34,286 nt of DNA from an uncultured Prevotellaceae bacterium (GCA_900314395.1 OMVB01000088.1:1-34286); one strand, 5' to 3'. Shown: positions 24,634 to 32,813, counted from the stretch's first letter. The notes: generated from the sequence alone by a model not told the origin. Program-made: numbers and translations.

Positions 24634-26178
24634 ATGTCACAAATACTAGCACTTCTTATAGGCGCTGCCGCAGGAGCTGTTCTTGCACTTGCAATTTACC
24701 TTGCCGTACGCAAGGTACTTATGAAAGGCCGCAAGGACGAGATCATAGAGCAGGCCAAGATTGAGGCAGAGGGTATCAAAAAAGAAAGGATACTCCAGGC
24801 CAAGGAAAAATTCCTTCAGCTCCGCAGCGAGCACGACAAGTACGTTAACGACAAGAACGCCCAGATAAGGGAGACGGAAAGCCGCCTGAAGCAAAAGGAG
24901 AACACCCTGAACCAGCAGAACGGAGAACTCCAGAAGAAACTCGCAGAGGCAGAGAACCTTAAAAAGTCCCTTGCAGGCCAGCGGGAGAGCCTTGAGCGCA
25001 AGAGCAAGGAGTTCGACACCCTTAAGGCAGAGGTTACCAAGCAGATAGAAAACATCGCCGGAATGACCGCCGCAGAGGCCAAGGAAAAACTTGTGGAGAA
25101 CATGAAGGCGGAGGCCCGCTCAGAGGCCCAGGCCTACATTAACGACACCATGGACGAGGCCCGCATGAACGCTTCCCGTGAGGCCAAGAGAATAGTTATC
25201 ACCACCATCCAGCGCACTGCTACGGAGGCTGCAATAGAAAACGCCGTAACCACCTTCCCTATCGACAACGATGAGATTAAGGGTAGGATCATTGGCCGCG
25301 AGGGCAGAAACATCCGCGCACTTGAGGCTGCAACAGGAGTGGAAATCGTGGTGGACGACACCCCGGATGCCATCCTGCTTTCTGCCTTTGACCCTGTCCG
25401 CAGGGAGGTTGCCCGCCTGGCACTTCACCAGCTTGTCATTGACGGCAGAATCCACCCTGCAAGGATTGAGGAGGTTGTCGCCAAGGTTCAGAAGCAGCTT
25501 GAGGACGAGATGCTTGAGACCGGAAAGCGCACCTGCATAGACCTGGGAATTCACGGAATGAACATAGAGCTTGTCAAACTGATAGGCCGCATGAAGTACC
25601 GTTCTTCTTACGGACAGAACCTGCTTCAGCACTCCAGGGAGGTGGCAAACATCTGCGCCCTTATGGCTGCAGAGCTTGGACTTAACGTCAAGGCCGCCAA
25701 GAGAGCCGGACTGCTCCACGATATCGGCAAGGTATCAACGGAAGATCCGGAACTGCCGCACGCACTCCTGGGAGCCAAACTGGCAGAACAGTACAAGGAA
25801 CGCCCGGAGATTTGCAACGCAATCGGCGCCCACCACGAAGAGATGGAGATGACTTCCATTATCGCCCCGATCGTTCTTGCAGGCGATGCAATATCAGGTG
25901 CAAGGCCTGGCGCAAGACGCGAAGTGATAGAGTCTTACATCAAGCGACTTAAAGGAATGGAAGACCTGGCTTCTTCATATCCCGGAGTTACCAAGAGCTA
26001 TGCAATCCAGGCCGGCCGCGAGCTTCGCGTTGTAGTTGGCGCAGAGGAAGTATCCGACCAGCAGGCAGAGGAACTGTCAACAGAGATTGCACAGAAGATT
26101 CAAAACGAGATGACTTACCCCGGTCAGGTAAAGATTACCGTTATCAGGGAGACACGTTCAGTCGCATATGCAAAATAA
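24634..26178 (+). CDS. rny: Ribonuclease Y
   Basis: RNase Y is a membrane-bound endonuclease that starts mRNA decay. The 514-residue protein has an N-terminal transmembrane helix ([20 protein letters not shown]), a long charged coiled coil (about 30-190), a KH RNA-binding domain (about 205-270, [20 protein letters not shown]) and an HD domain (about 330-430). The HD domain contains [11 protein letters not shown] and [11 protein letters not shown], the metal-binding His-Asp. The end [21 protein letters not shown] is the usual C-terminus. The dsbD-like gene starts 6 bp after the stop. Confidence 0.97.
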   Translation: MSQILALLIGAAAGAVLALAIYLAVRKVLMKGRKDEIIEQAKIEAEGIKKERILQAKEKFLQLRSEHDKYVNDKNAQIRETESRLKQKENTLNQQNGELQKKLAEAENLKKSLAGQRESLERKSKEFDTLKAEVTKQIENIAGMTAAEAKEKLVENMKAEARSEAQAYINDTMDEARMNASREAKRIVITTIQRTATEAAIENAVTTFPIDNDEIKGRIIGREGRNIRALEAATGVEIVVDDTPDAILLSAFDPVRREVARLALHQLVIDGRIHPARIEEVVAKVQKQLEDEMLETGKRTCIDLGIHGMNIELVKLIGRMKYRSSYGQNLLQHSREVANICALMAAELGLNVKAAKRAGLLHDIGKVSTEDPELPHALLGAKLAEQYKERPEICNAIGAHHEEMEMTSIIAPIVLAGDAISGARPGARREVIESYIKRLKGMEDLASSYPGVTKSYAIQAGRELRVVVGAEEVSDQQAEELSTEIAQKIQNEMTYPGQVKITVIRETRSVAYAK

Positions 26179-26184
26179 CATTTG

Positions 26185-28206
26185 ATGAAACGTATTGTAA
26201 CATTGATTTGCGCAGCATTCCTCGCGGGGAGTGTTGCGCTTTTTACAGCTGACCGCGCTTCAGCCCAGGATGAAACTACTGTTAAGTGGAGCACAACGAC
26301 TTCCACCCAGGACGGCAAACTTACCCTGACCATCACCGGAAGCTGCGCAGGAGAGTGGCACACCTACGCCCTTAACGACGAATACAGCGCCACGACAGTT
26401 ACCTTTACCAATCTTAAGGGACTTGAAGCAGACGGTGCCGTATATGCAATAACGGAACCTAAGACCAATTCCGACGGCAATATCATTTACGAAGGTATCT
26501 TCAGCATTGCGCAGAACTTCAAGATTACCGCAGACGAATGGCAGCTTGACGGCTATGTTACATGGATTGGCTGCACCGACCAGCAATGTGCCTCCCCAGA
26601 GGACTGGGAATTCTCCGAAAATGGCAAAAATGGGGCAAAAATAGAGGATAACAAAATTGTTACTTCAATTAACAATGATGTTTCATCAACTGATAATAAT
26701 GGAGTTACAAATGATATCGCAACAGATAAGCACGCAACAGTAATTGAAGACCCGGAAGCCTCAAATACGGCCCAAAACGAGGACAACAAGACCCTTTGGG
26801 CCTTGATTCTTGAGGCTATTTTATGGGGATTTGCGATGATTCTTACCCCTTGTGTATTCCCGATGATACCGATGACTGTGTCCTACTTCCTCAAGGGTTC
26901 AGGCTCCCCTGCATCCGGCCGTTTCAAGGCCCTGATGTACGGACTGTTCATCATCCTTCTGTATACAGTACCTATATCTGTAATCATCGGCCTTACATGG
27001 ATCATCGGAGGCGAGGCAGTGACGGCGGATATCTTCAACTGGCTGTCCACCCACTGGATACCCAATGTCATCTTCTTTGTGGTATTCCTTGTATTCGCAG
27101 CTTCCTTCTTTGGCGCGTTTGAGATCACCCTCCCCTCCAAACTTGTCAACAAGAGCGATTCCAACTCGGACAAAAAAGGCCTTGCAGGCGTGTTCTTCAT
27201 GGCTTTGACCCTTGTTCTGGTATCATTCTCCTGCACCGGCCCCATCGTAGGTTCAGTCCTTATCAAGTCTACCCAGGGAGAATTCTGGACGCCGATGATT
27301 ACAATGCTGGCCTTCTCTACGGCCTTTGCGTTGGGATTCACATTCTTCGCAATCTTCCCATCGGTGCTTAAAAACGGCCCCTGGATGAACTCTGTGAAGG
27401 TTGTCTTCGGTTTCATAGAACTGGCCTTCGGCCTCAAGTTCCTGAGCGTAGCGGACCAGACTTACCACTGGCACCTTCTTGACAGGGAGATATACCTTGC
27501 ACTTTGGATTGTAATCTTCTCATTATTAGGACTTTACCTGCTTGGAAAGATAAGGTTTAAATATGACGACAAAGTAGAACATATAGGCCTGACCCGCCTT
27601 GGCCTGTCCATCGTGACCTTTGCCTTCGTGGTATACCTTATCCCCGGCATGTGGGGTGCGCCGCTTAAGGGTATTTCCGGTTTCCTTCCGCCGATGGAGA
27701 CCCAGGATTTCATTATGGGAGGCACGAATGCCGCTGCGGCTCCTGTCCAGACAGGGAAATATGACCTTAAGATGCCTCTTGGACTCAGTGGATACTTTAC
27801 CATAGAAGAAGGTCTGGAGGCAGCCAAGAAGCAGAACAAGCCGGTTTTTGTAGACATTACCGGTCACGGCTGCGTCAACTGCCGGGAAATGGAGCAGAGG
27901 GTATGGAGCGACCCCAGGGTCCTGTCTATGCTTCGCGATGACTTCGTCCTTGTAGCTCTTTACACAGACGACAAGACTTCACTTGAAGAAGAAGATTGGA
28001 TAACAACGGATAAAGGTAAGGTTCTCAAGGATTTAGGCCGTAAGAATTCCTATATAGTACGCTCCAGGTTCGGGGTAAATGCCCAGCCTAACTACACTAT
28101 CCTTGATACTGACGGCAAGCAGCTTGTTCCCGTCCGCGGTTACAATCTTAACATAGATTCTTACATAGAATTCCTTCAGTCAGGATTAGACGCATTCAGA
28201 AAATAG
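26185..28206 (+). CDS. dsbD: DsbD-like thiol:disulfide interchange protein
   Basis: DsbD passes electrons from cytoplasmic thioredoxin to periplasmic thiols. The 673-residue product has a Sec signal peptide (1-27, ending RASA). An N-terminal beta domain follows with a Cys pair in WIGCTDQQCASPEDW (about 130-137), then an Asn/Asp-rich linker. The DsbD transmembrane core (about 200-500) has the redox cysteines in LTPCVFPMIPMTVSYF and VSFSCTGPIVGS. The C-terminal thioredoxin-like domain has the CVNC site in ITGHGCVNCREME (about 560). An in-frame TTG one codon earlier is less likely than the ATG at 26185. The last 11 bases overlap the 3' end of the convergent GSCFA gene. The linker (about 150-195) is AT-richer and low in complexity. 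Confidence 0.92.
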   Translation: MKRIVTLICAAFLAGSVALFTADRASAQDETTVKWSTTTSTQDGKLTLTITGSCAGEWHTYALNDEYSATTVTFTNLKGLEADGAVYAITEPKTNSDGNIIYEGIFSIAQNFKITADEWQLDGYVTWIGCTDQQCASPEDWEFSENGKNGAKIEDNKIVTSINNDVSSTDNNGVTNDIATDKHATVIEDPEASNTAQNEDNKTLWALILEAILWGFAMILTPCVFPMIPMTVSYFLKGSGSPASGRFKALMYGLFIILLYTVPISVIIGLTWIIGGEAVTADIFNWLSTHWIPNVIFFVVFLVFAASFFGAFEITLPSKLVNKSDSNSDKKGLAGVFFMALTLVLVSFSCTGPIVGSVLIKSTQGEFWTPMITMLAFSTAFALGFTFFAIFPSVLKNGPWMNSVKVVFGFIELAFGLKFLSVADQTYHWHLLDREIYLALWIVIFSLLGLYLLGKIRFKYDDKVEHIGLTRLGLSIVTFAFVVYLIPGMWGAPLKGISGFLPPMETQDFIMGGTNAAAAPVQTGKYDLKMPLGLSGYFTIEEGLEAAKKQNKPVFVDITGHGCVNCREMEQRVWSDPRVLSMLRDDFVLVALYTDDKTSLEEEDWITTDKGKVLKDLGRKNSYIVRSRFGVNAQPNYTILDTDGKQLVPVRGYNLNIDSYIEFLQSGLDAFRK

Positions 28207-29050
28207 GCCTGTGAAGGCTTTGACGGAAAAGCTTCTCTGCGCAGAGGAGCTTTTCTTTTTCTTCTGAAGGCAGGGCAAAGTCCGTGAAGCGCTCCCATAA
28301 ATAATTGACTGTCTGCGGAGTAGGATGAACCATATCTTCAGCATAGAAGCGGTAATCACGAAGCTCGTCCATGACAATCTCGTAAGCAGGGAAATAATCT
28401 GTCATGCTTTCAAAAGCCCGGCAAACCTCATTGACAGCAACAATAAGGCTTGACTTGCTTAGCAGATTGTTCACGGCGCCATCGGCCATGTGACGGATAG
28501 GACTTACCGTAAAAATGCACTTCTTGCCGGTAATCATAATTAGTATACCGCTGAGTATTTCCCTGGTTTCCTCCGGCTTGAGCAGTACCCTCTGGAACTC
28601 CCCTGCCGGCCTCTTCAGGCAGTTGGCCACGATGCGTCCGTCGTGCATGTAACAATATGAAGTACCAAGAGTTACGATAACTTTATTACAGTTTAGGTAG
28701 AAGTCATGGGCCTTGTCAAGAGCCTCGTTGGCATCGGCAAGAAAAGCAGCCTCTGTATCACGGGCAAAAGACGTATGATGCCAGAAGGAGCAAATCTTTC
28801 CGGCGCCTGCACCCATAGGCACACAGTCACTCCCGGTAAAATGTTCTCCGGAGGCCAGACGCTCCAGGGCTTTCAAAATAGACAGTGGATTATACAGAGT
28901 CCCGAACGGATTAACACACACGTCAAACCCCGCCTGAACCATCTTCTGGCCAATGTTGTCCGCAAAACAACTACCCAGTACAAGAATTTTGTCACTATAT
29001 GAAATGCCGATGCTGCTGCGGCCGCAATCCACCGCTGTCTGAAGTTTCAT
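28196..29050 (-). CDS. GSCFA domain protein
   Basis: A 284-residue protein of the GSCFA family (PF08885), named for the motif seen here as LGSCFADNIG near residue 26. It is followed by NPFGTLYNPLSILKALERLA, VTLGTSYCYMHDGR, FTVSPIRHMADGA and a C-terminal DMVHPTPQTVNYLWERF. The family resembles SGNH hydrolases: the block I Ser is in GSC and the late Asp/His pair is in DMVHP. Substrate and role are not established. No signal peptide is seen. The TGA stop lies within the last codons of the convergent dsbD-like gene. Confidence 0.9.
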   Translation of the reverse strand: MKLQTAVDCGRSSIGISYSDKILVLGSCFADNIGQKMVQAGFDVCVNPFGTLYNPLSILKALERLASGEHFTGSDCVPMGAGAGKICSFWHHTSFARDTEAAFLADANEALDKAHDFYLNCNKVIVTLGTSYCYMHDGRIVANCLKRPAGEFQRVLLKPEETREILSGILIMITGKKCIFTVSPIRHMADGAVNNLLSKSSLIVAVNEVCRAFESMTDYFPAYEIVMDELRDYRFYAEDMVHPTPQTVNYLWERFTDFALPSEEKEKLLCAEKLFRQSLHRPIF

Positions 29051-29070
29051 GGTACATTTTATTAGTATCG

Positions 29071-29078
29071 CAAATATA
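29071..29078 (-). promoter_or_regulatory. -7 box of the GSCFA gene
   Basis: Minus-strand TATATTTG, a full TAnnTTTG match, 20 bp before the GSCFA ATG. The -33 element is not obvious. Confidence 0.5.
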
Positions 29079-29099
29079 GCAATAAAGCACCATTTTAAC

Positions 29100-29107
29100 T
29101 ATATTTG
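29100..29107 (+). promoter_or_regulatory. -7 box of the nucleotidase gene
   Basis: Plus-strand TATATTTG, 18 bp before the ATG at 29126, so the leader is very short. It is divergent from the same octamer at 29071-29078 on the other strand. Confidence 0.5.
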
Positions 29108-29125
29108 CAAAAACATCGCACAACA

Positions 29126-30874
29126 ATGAAACTAAAACAACTATTGACCATCGGACTGGCAGCATCGGCCGTTTTGTCATGCAGCAGAACGCTCAAAGAC
29201 GGCATCTATGAATTGCAGGTCCTCTCCACAAACGACGTACACAGCACCTGGTTCGACTCCACATATGTCGGCGGAGGCGTAAAGAAGTCCCTTTATGCGA
29301 TGAACCACTATATTGACAGCGTACGCAACGTCTATGGATTTGATAATGTGGCACTTATCGATGCCGGAGACTGCCTTCAGGGAGACAACGCGGCGTACTA
29401 CTTCAACTATGTGGACACTCTCTCCCCTCACCTTTTCCCAAGGCTGATGGGCTACATGAAGTACGATGCCATCGCTGTTGGCAACCACGACATAGAAACC
29501 GGTCATCCAGTTTATGACCGTGTGACCAAGGATCTGGAAAGCTATGGCGCCCCCTTCCTTGCCGCAAATGCTATAAGAACAGACAACGGAAAGGCTTATT
29601 TCCCTGAATATAAGATATTTACAAAGGCCGGGCTGAGGATTGCCGTGATCGGCTACACAAACGCCAACATCAAAGCATGGCTTACGGAAGAATTGTGGAG
29701 CGGAATGGACTTTGAACTTATCATGAACCAGGTTCAGGCAGACGTAGACCGCGTCCGTGCCAAAGAGAAGCCCGATGTTATGATCGTTGCGATGCACTCC
29801 GGCTGCGGCCACGGAGACGGCAAAATACGTGAAAATGAGGCGCTTGACGTGTTCAACAGCGTCCGCGGAGTAGACTTCCTGGTTTGCGGCCACGACCATC
29901 GTCCCAACGTTATTACGCGTGACAGCACCGCCCTCCTGAACTCCGGAAGTCACAGCCGCTTCGTTGCTCACGGCACACTCAAAATGGAAGTTAAAGACGG
30001 CGCAGTTGTTTCAAAAACCTTTGCTACAGAGCTGATTAAAGTAAAGGCAGAGAACGCAGATACCGTCATGAGGGCTCACTTCCAGAAGGATTACGAGGCT
30101 GTAAAGGCCTTCACGGTTACTCCTGTAGGCGTCCTTAACACAGAGCTTCGCACACGCGATTCCTATAAGGGCATGAGCGACTATATTAACCTGATTCATA
30201 CTGTAAGCCTGGGTTGCAGCCCGGCAGAGATCTCATTCGCCGCTCCCCTCACCTATAACGGCACAGTAAAACAGGGAGTGCTCCTGTACAACGACCTCTT
30301 TACCATTTATCCTTTTGAAAATCAGTTGTTTGTGGTTACGATGAGCGGTCAGGAAATAAAGAACTACCTTGAGAAGTCGTACGACCAGTGGATTAACACT
30401 ATTTCCGGCCCGGGAGACCACATTCTCAAGATTCAGAACTACGACGACCCTCGTACCCAGCAGAAAGGCTGGTCATTCATAGGACGTTCTTACAACTTTG
30501 ACTCCGCAGCCGGAATCAACTACACCGTGGATGTAACAAAGCCCTTCGGAGAGCGTATAGACATTACAACGCTGGCTTCCGGGGCAGAGTTCGACCTTGC
30601 CAAGACTTACAACGTAGCGATGACCTCCTATCGCGCCAGCGGTGGCGGCAATCTGCTCCGCGAAGGCGCCGGCATAGACACAGAGCACATCGGAGACCGC
30701 ACAGTTGCACGTTATCCGGAGATTCGTGAAATCATTTACCAGTACCTGCAAAAGAACGGCTCCATCGACCCGGAAGTCATAGGTAATCCGGCAGTAATCG
30801 GCAAATGGCGCTTCACTCCCGCAGCCCTGGCAGATCCCGCAATGGAACGCGACATGAAACTGCTTTTCAAATAG
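29126..30874 (+). CDS. UshA-like 5'-nucleotidase/metallophosphatase lipoprotein
   Basis: A 582-residue two-domain phosphatase likely to hydrolyse nucleotides or related phosphoesters in the periplasm. The start MKLKQLLTIGLAASAVLSC gives a lipobox cysteine (C19). The metallophosphatase domain has the dinuclear-metal ligands in STNDVHSTW, LIDAGDCLQGDN, VGNHDIETG, VAMHSGCGHGD and LVCGHDHRPN. The C-terminal 5'-nucleotidase domain (about 330-560) has LLYNDLFTIYPFENQLFVVT and SYRASGGGNLLREG. A TTG 21 bases upstream lies in the promoter, so the ATG is preferred. Its products would feed nucleoside uptake and salvage, as with punA 8 kb away; this link is inferred. A strong hairpin follows. Confidence 0.92.
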   Translation: MKLKQLLTIGLAASAVLSCSRTLKDGIYELQVLSTNDVHSTWFDSTYVGGGVKKSLYAMNHYIDSVRNVYGFDNVALIDAGDCLQGDNAAYYFNYVDTLSPHLFPRLMGYMKYDAIAVGNHDIETGHPVYDRVTKDLESYGAPFLAANAIRTDNGKAYFPEYKIFTKAGLRIAVIGYTNANIKAWLTEELWSGMDFELIMNQVQADVDRVRAKEKPDVMIVAMHSGCGHGDGKIRENEALDVFNSVRGVDFLVCGHDHRPNVITRDSTALLNSGSHSRFVAHGTLKMEVKDGAVVSKTFATELIKVKAENADTVMRAHFQKDYEAVKAFTVTPVGVLNTELRTRDSYKGMSDYINLIHTVSLGCSPAEISFAAPLTYNGTVKQGVLLYNDLFTIYPFENQLFVVTMSGQEIKNYLEKSYDQWINTISGPGDHILKIQNYDDPRTQQKGWSFIGRSYNFDSAAGINYTVDVTKPFGERIDITTLASGAEFDLAKTYNVAMTSYRASGGGNLLREGAGIDTEHIGDRTVARYPEIREIIYQYLQKNGSIDPEVIGNPAVIGKWRFTPAALADPAMERDMKLLFK

Positions 30875-30878
30875 ATCG

Positions 30879-30916
30879 ACAAAAGAGGCCCAGACAACTG
30901 TCCGGGCCTCTTTTGT
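30879..30916. terminator. Hairpin between the nucleotidase and the TonB-domain lipoprotein
   Basis: A 13-bp perfect inverted repeat (30879-30891 with 30904-30916, ACAAAAGAGGCCC and its complement) with an inner GAC-AACT-GTC stem. The arms hold TTTT/AAAA on the outside, so it can end both convergent transcripts. It lies 4 bp after the nucleotidase stop and 21 bp from the stop of the lipoprotein. Confidence 0.9.
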
Positions 30917-30937
30917 GGAGCATTGTAACGGTTTGAA

Positions 30938-31525
30938 TTACTGAAGCTTGAAGATAACAGGCATTGTGTAAGCAACCTTGACTTTGTTGCCATTCTGCTT
31001 TCCGGGCTCCCACTTGGGTGACTTGGAGATAGCCTCTGCAGCAGCCTTGTCAAGAAGCTCGTTAACGCCCTTGATAACCTTTACGTTGGAAACATTGCCT
31101 TCCTCGTCGATAACGAAGCCTACAAGCACTTTACCCTGGATTTCGCCGTCAATTGCAGCCTGGGGATAAACAACGTTGGTGTTGATCCACTTGTTGAAAG
31201 TGTTAGCGTCACCACCCTCGAAGGTAGGTTTTTCCTCTACAGATACGAAAGGAACAGCGTCTGCAACACCAAGAGTCTTGATAAGAGTCTCTTCTGCGTT
31301 GGCCTCTGCCTCTGCGGTGAGCTGGTCTACATCGTCAAGAGCAAGGTCGCGAACTGCTTCGCCAGCCTCTGTTGCAGCTTCAGCTGCCTCTGATACAACA
31401 CCCTCTACTGCCTCTGCGGCATCGTTAAGAGCGCCTTCTACTGCTTGTGCATTCTTGTTGCCATTCTTGCAACCAACAGCCATCAGCATTGCTGCAGCCA
31501 TTGCGATGAACATTACTTTTTTCAT
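30938..31525 (-). CDS. Lipoprotein with C-terminal TonB domain
   Basis: A 195-residue protein with a lipoprotein signal (MKKVMFIAMAAAMLMAVGC, Cys19) instead of the usual TonB membrane anchor. Residues 27-85 are rich in Ala and Glu (ALNDAAEAVEGVVSEAAEAA) and likely helical. Residues about 100-195 form a TonB C-terminal domain: KPTFEGGDANTFNKWINTNV, VYPQAAIDGEIQGKVLVGF, IDEEGNVSNVKVIKGVN and SPKWEPGKQNGNKVKVAYTM. Classical TonB spans the periplasm with a Pro-rich linker and joins ExbB/D in the inner membrane. This protein has neither a membrane helix nor a Pro-rich linker. It may therefore be a periplasmic binding partner rather than an energiser. Function inferred only. Confidence 0.87.
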   Translation of the reverse strand: MKKVMFIAMAAAMLMAVGCKNGNKNAQAVEGALNDAAEAVEGVVSEAAEAATEAGEAVRDLALDDVDQLTAEAEANAEETLIKTLGVADAVPFVSVEEKPTFEGGDANTFNKWINTNVVYPQAAIDGEIQGKVLVGFVIDEEGNVSNVKVIKGVNELLDKAAAEAISKSPKWEPGKQNGNKVKVAYTMPVIFKLQ

Positions 31526-31569
31526 ATTGAACAGTATTAATTGGTTAATAATTTTTTCGCATCAAAAGT

Positions 31570-31577
31570 CAAAGGTA
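31570..31577 (-). promoter_or_regulatory. -7 box of the TonB-domain lipoprotein
   Basis: Minus-strand TACCTTTG fits TAnnTTTG, about 45 bp before the ATG. No clear -33 TTTG. It is divergent from the tRNA-Ala promoter. Confidence 0.45.
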
Positions 31578-31587
31578 GCAACTTACA

Positions 31588-31618
31588 TTTGGAAATAAAA
31601 ATAAAAATTGTAACTTTG
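31588..31618 (+). promoter_or_regulatory. tRNA-Ala promoter
   Basis: TTTG (31588-31591), 19 bp, then TAACTTTG (31611-31618): an exact Bacteroidota consensus. The predicted start near 31625 is 5 nt before the mature tRNA. Confidence 0.8.
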
Positions 31619-31629
31619 CAATCCACAAA

Positions 31630-31702
31630 GGGGTATTAGCTCAGTTGGTAGAGCGTTTGAATGGCATTCAAGAGGTCAGGAGTTCGATTCTCCTATGCTC
31701 CA
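31630..31702 (+). tRNA. tRNA-Ala, anticodon GGC
   Basis: A complete cloverleaf is visible. The acceptor GGGGTAT pairs with ATGCTCC (two G-U type pairs), followed by discriminator A. The D arm is GCTC-AGTTGGTA-GAGC. The anticodon arm is TTTGA-ATGGCAT-TCAAG with anticodon GGC, which reads GCC alanine codons. The T arm is AGGAG-TTCGATT-CTCCT. The CCA end is not encoded, as is common in this phylum. A consensus promoter lies upstream and a hairpin downstream. Confidence 0.95.
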
Positions 31703-31736
31703 CAAAGGATAACAAACTGATTATCAAGCACTTACA

Positions 31737-31770
31737 ACCCTCTAAGCCTTTCGAGCTTGGAGGGTATTTT
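31737..31770 (+). terminator. Probable terminator of tRNA-Ala
   Basis: ACCCTCTAAGC (31737-31747) pairs with GCTTGGAGGGT (31755-31765), 11 bp with one G-T pair and a 7-nt loop. It is followed by ATTTTC. Confidence 0.65.
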
Positions 31771-31827
31771 CGCAAAAGACACCGGTTTTTGAGGCTGATA
31801 GCCGGTCAGGCCCCGCCGGACTGGCAC

Positions 31828-31862
31828 GACAAGAGCATGACAAGAGCATGACAAAATGGCAT
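31828..31862. repeat. Short tandem repeat downstream of the tRNA
   Basis: Two exact copies of the 11-mer GACAAGAGCAT (31828-31838 and 31839-31849), then a degenerate third (GACAAAATGGCAT, 31850-31862). The stretch 31771-31911 around it shows no ORF I can support. The repeat could be an integrase arm site or an island-end relic, but no integrase is in the window. Confidence 0.6.
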
Positions 31863-31911
31863 CTTAAATGCCAGAATGTCCATTTTTTGTGTATTGGCCC
31901 CGGCTTTGCAA

Positions 31912-31954
31912 TATCCTTAATCGACTCCGCAAAGGAGCCCCGGGAATAAGGATA
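31912..31954 (+). promoter_or_regulatory. Inverted repeat upstream of the small heat-shock gene
   Basis: TATCCTTA (31912-31919) and its complement TAAGGATA (31947-31954) enclose a smaller stem, CTCC-GCAAA-GGAG (31925-31937). It lies 34 bp before the start codon. It could be an operator or a structured leader. It is not the CIRCE element. No canonical TAnnTTTG box is seen just before the gene. Confidence 0.45.
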
Positions 31955-31988
31955 CGCCCCAAACCGGAACGATTAAAGTTTTTAAGCT

Positions 31989-32423
31989 ATGTTACCTGTA
32001 ATTAGAAGTACAAGAGACAGCTGGTTGCCGGACATCTTCAATGACTTTTTCGACAATAGCTGGATGAACCGCCCCACCTATACTGCCCCGGCCATCAATG
32101 TAATCGAGAATGAGAAGGAGTACGACGTGGAACTCGCCGCCCCTGGTTTAGACAAGGAAGACTTCAAGGTCCATGTGGATGAGGACAACAACCTCCATAT
32201 CGAGATGGAAAAAAAGTCCGAGAACAAGGAAGGCAAGAAGCACGGACAGTATCTCCGCCGCGAATTCTCCTACGAAAAGTTCCAGCAGACGCTGCTGCTG
32301 CCGGACGATGTGGATGCCGAAAAGATTGAGGCGAAAGTGGAAAAGGGCGTCCTGAACGTTCACCTTCCGAAGAAAGAAGTGACCGTGAAGAAAGAAGCTG
32401 TCAAACAGATAGCCATCCAATAA
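31989..32423 (+). CDS. Small heat-shock protein, Hsp20/alpha-crystallin family
   Basis: A holdase chaperone that binds unfolding proteins in the cytoplasm. The 144-residue product has the usual short N-terminal arm (LPDIFNDFFDNSWM). The alpha-crystallin domain (about 35-130) contains PAINVIENEKEYDVELAAPG, LRREFSYEKFQQTLLLPDDV and the A-x-x-x-n-GVL motif KVEKGVLNVHLPKKE. A C-terminal I-x-I anchor is present in KQIAIQ. The length is typical. It stands alone, without dnaK or groEL neighbours, and is followed by a strong hairpin. The leader contains an inverted repeat. Confidence 0.95.
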   Translation: MLPVIRSTRDSWLPDIFNDFFDNSWMNRPTYTAPAINVIENEKEYDVELAAPGLDKEDFKVHVDEDNNLHIEMEKKSENKEGKKHGQYLRREFSYEKFQQTLLLPDDVDAEKIEAKVEKGVLNVHLPKKEVTVKKEAVKQIAIQ

Positions 32424-32438
32424 AGCGGAGACTTCAAT

Positions 32439-32480
32439 AATAATGGGCGTAACCCGTAGGGGCTGCGCCCATTATTTCTT
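32439..32480. terminator. Terminator hairpin after hsp20
   Basis: AATAATGGGCG (32439-32449) and CGCCCATTATT (32466-32476) form a perfect 11-bp stem with a possible inner CCC/GGG stem, followed by TCTT. On the minus strand the other arm gives ATTATTATTG, so it could also end a leftward transcript from the small ORF that stops at 32472. Confidence 0.85.
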
Positions 32481-32600
32481 ATATCCGCCACCGTAGCCAC
32501 AGCTGTTATTGCGGGCCTCCCGGCCTTCATCGATACTGTGCAGTGCTGCCAGACAGGTATTACCAGGTGCTCGACGGGAATACAGCTCCGGCACATCCAT
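32472..32600 (-). CDS. Possible 42-residue small protein
   Basis: Not a firm call. Minus-strand ATG at 32600 opens a 42-codon frame beginning MDVPELYSRR and ending NNSCGYGGGYKK, with the stop exactly at the edge of a terminator hairpin. The peptide has two cysteines and a Gly/Tyr-rich, basic tail. Upstream on the same strand are two promoter-like boxes (32691-32724 and 32814-32821). No clear ribosome-binding site was seen, and a competing frame (ATG at 32662) overlaps it. I recognise no family. It may be a real short gene, a gene remnant, or chance. Confidence 0.25.
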   Translation of the reverse strand: MDVPELYSRRAPGNTCLAALHSIDEGREARNNSCGYGGGYKK

Positions 32601-32690
32601 GAGCCAAGAACTTGATTCTTGGCGCGAGGTGTAAGTTTGGAATTCTCTCGGTCATGTGCCATAGTTGTATCGCTTTAATGGTTTACGGCA

Positions 32691-32724
32691 CAAAAATACT
32701 AATACAAGAATCCGAACAGCCAAA
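32691..32724 (-). promoter_or_regulatory. Possible leftward promoter
   Basis: Minus-strand TTTG (32724-32721), 22 bp, then TATTTTTG (32698-32691). The spacing is at the long end of what the Bacteroidota consensus allows. It would drive the possible small ORF at 32472-32600. Confidence 0.35.
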
Positions 32725-32813
32725 GAGGGATGCGGTTGCCGTATCCGACTTCGGTATCATCAATGGCAAGGTAGCTATCAGGGAGATCGGCGATTTGGTC
32801 AAAGGTGCCTCCG

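Noticed and set aside
31645..31851. 68-codon frame starting within tRNA-Ala
   Set aside because: It begins inside the tRNA and crosses its terminator; not a gene.
31912..31954. CIRCE (HrcA operator) before hsp20
   Set aside because: The inverted repeat is TATCCTTA/TAAGGATA with a 27-bp spacer, not TTAGCACTC-N9-GAGTGCTAA.
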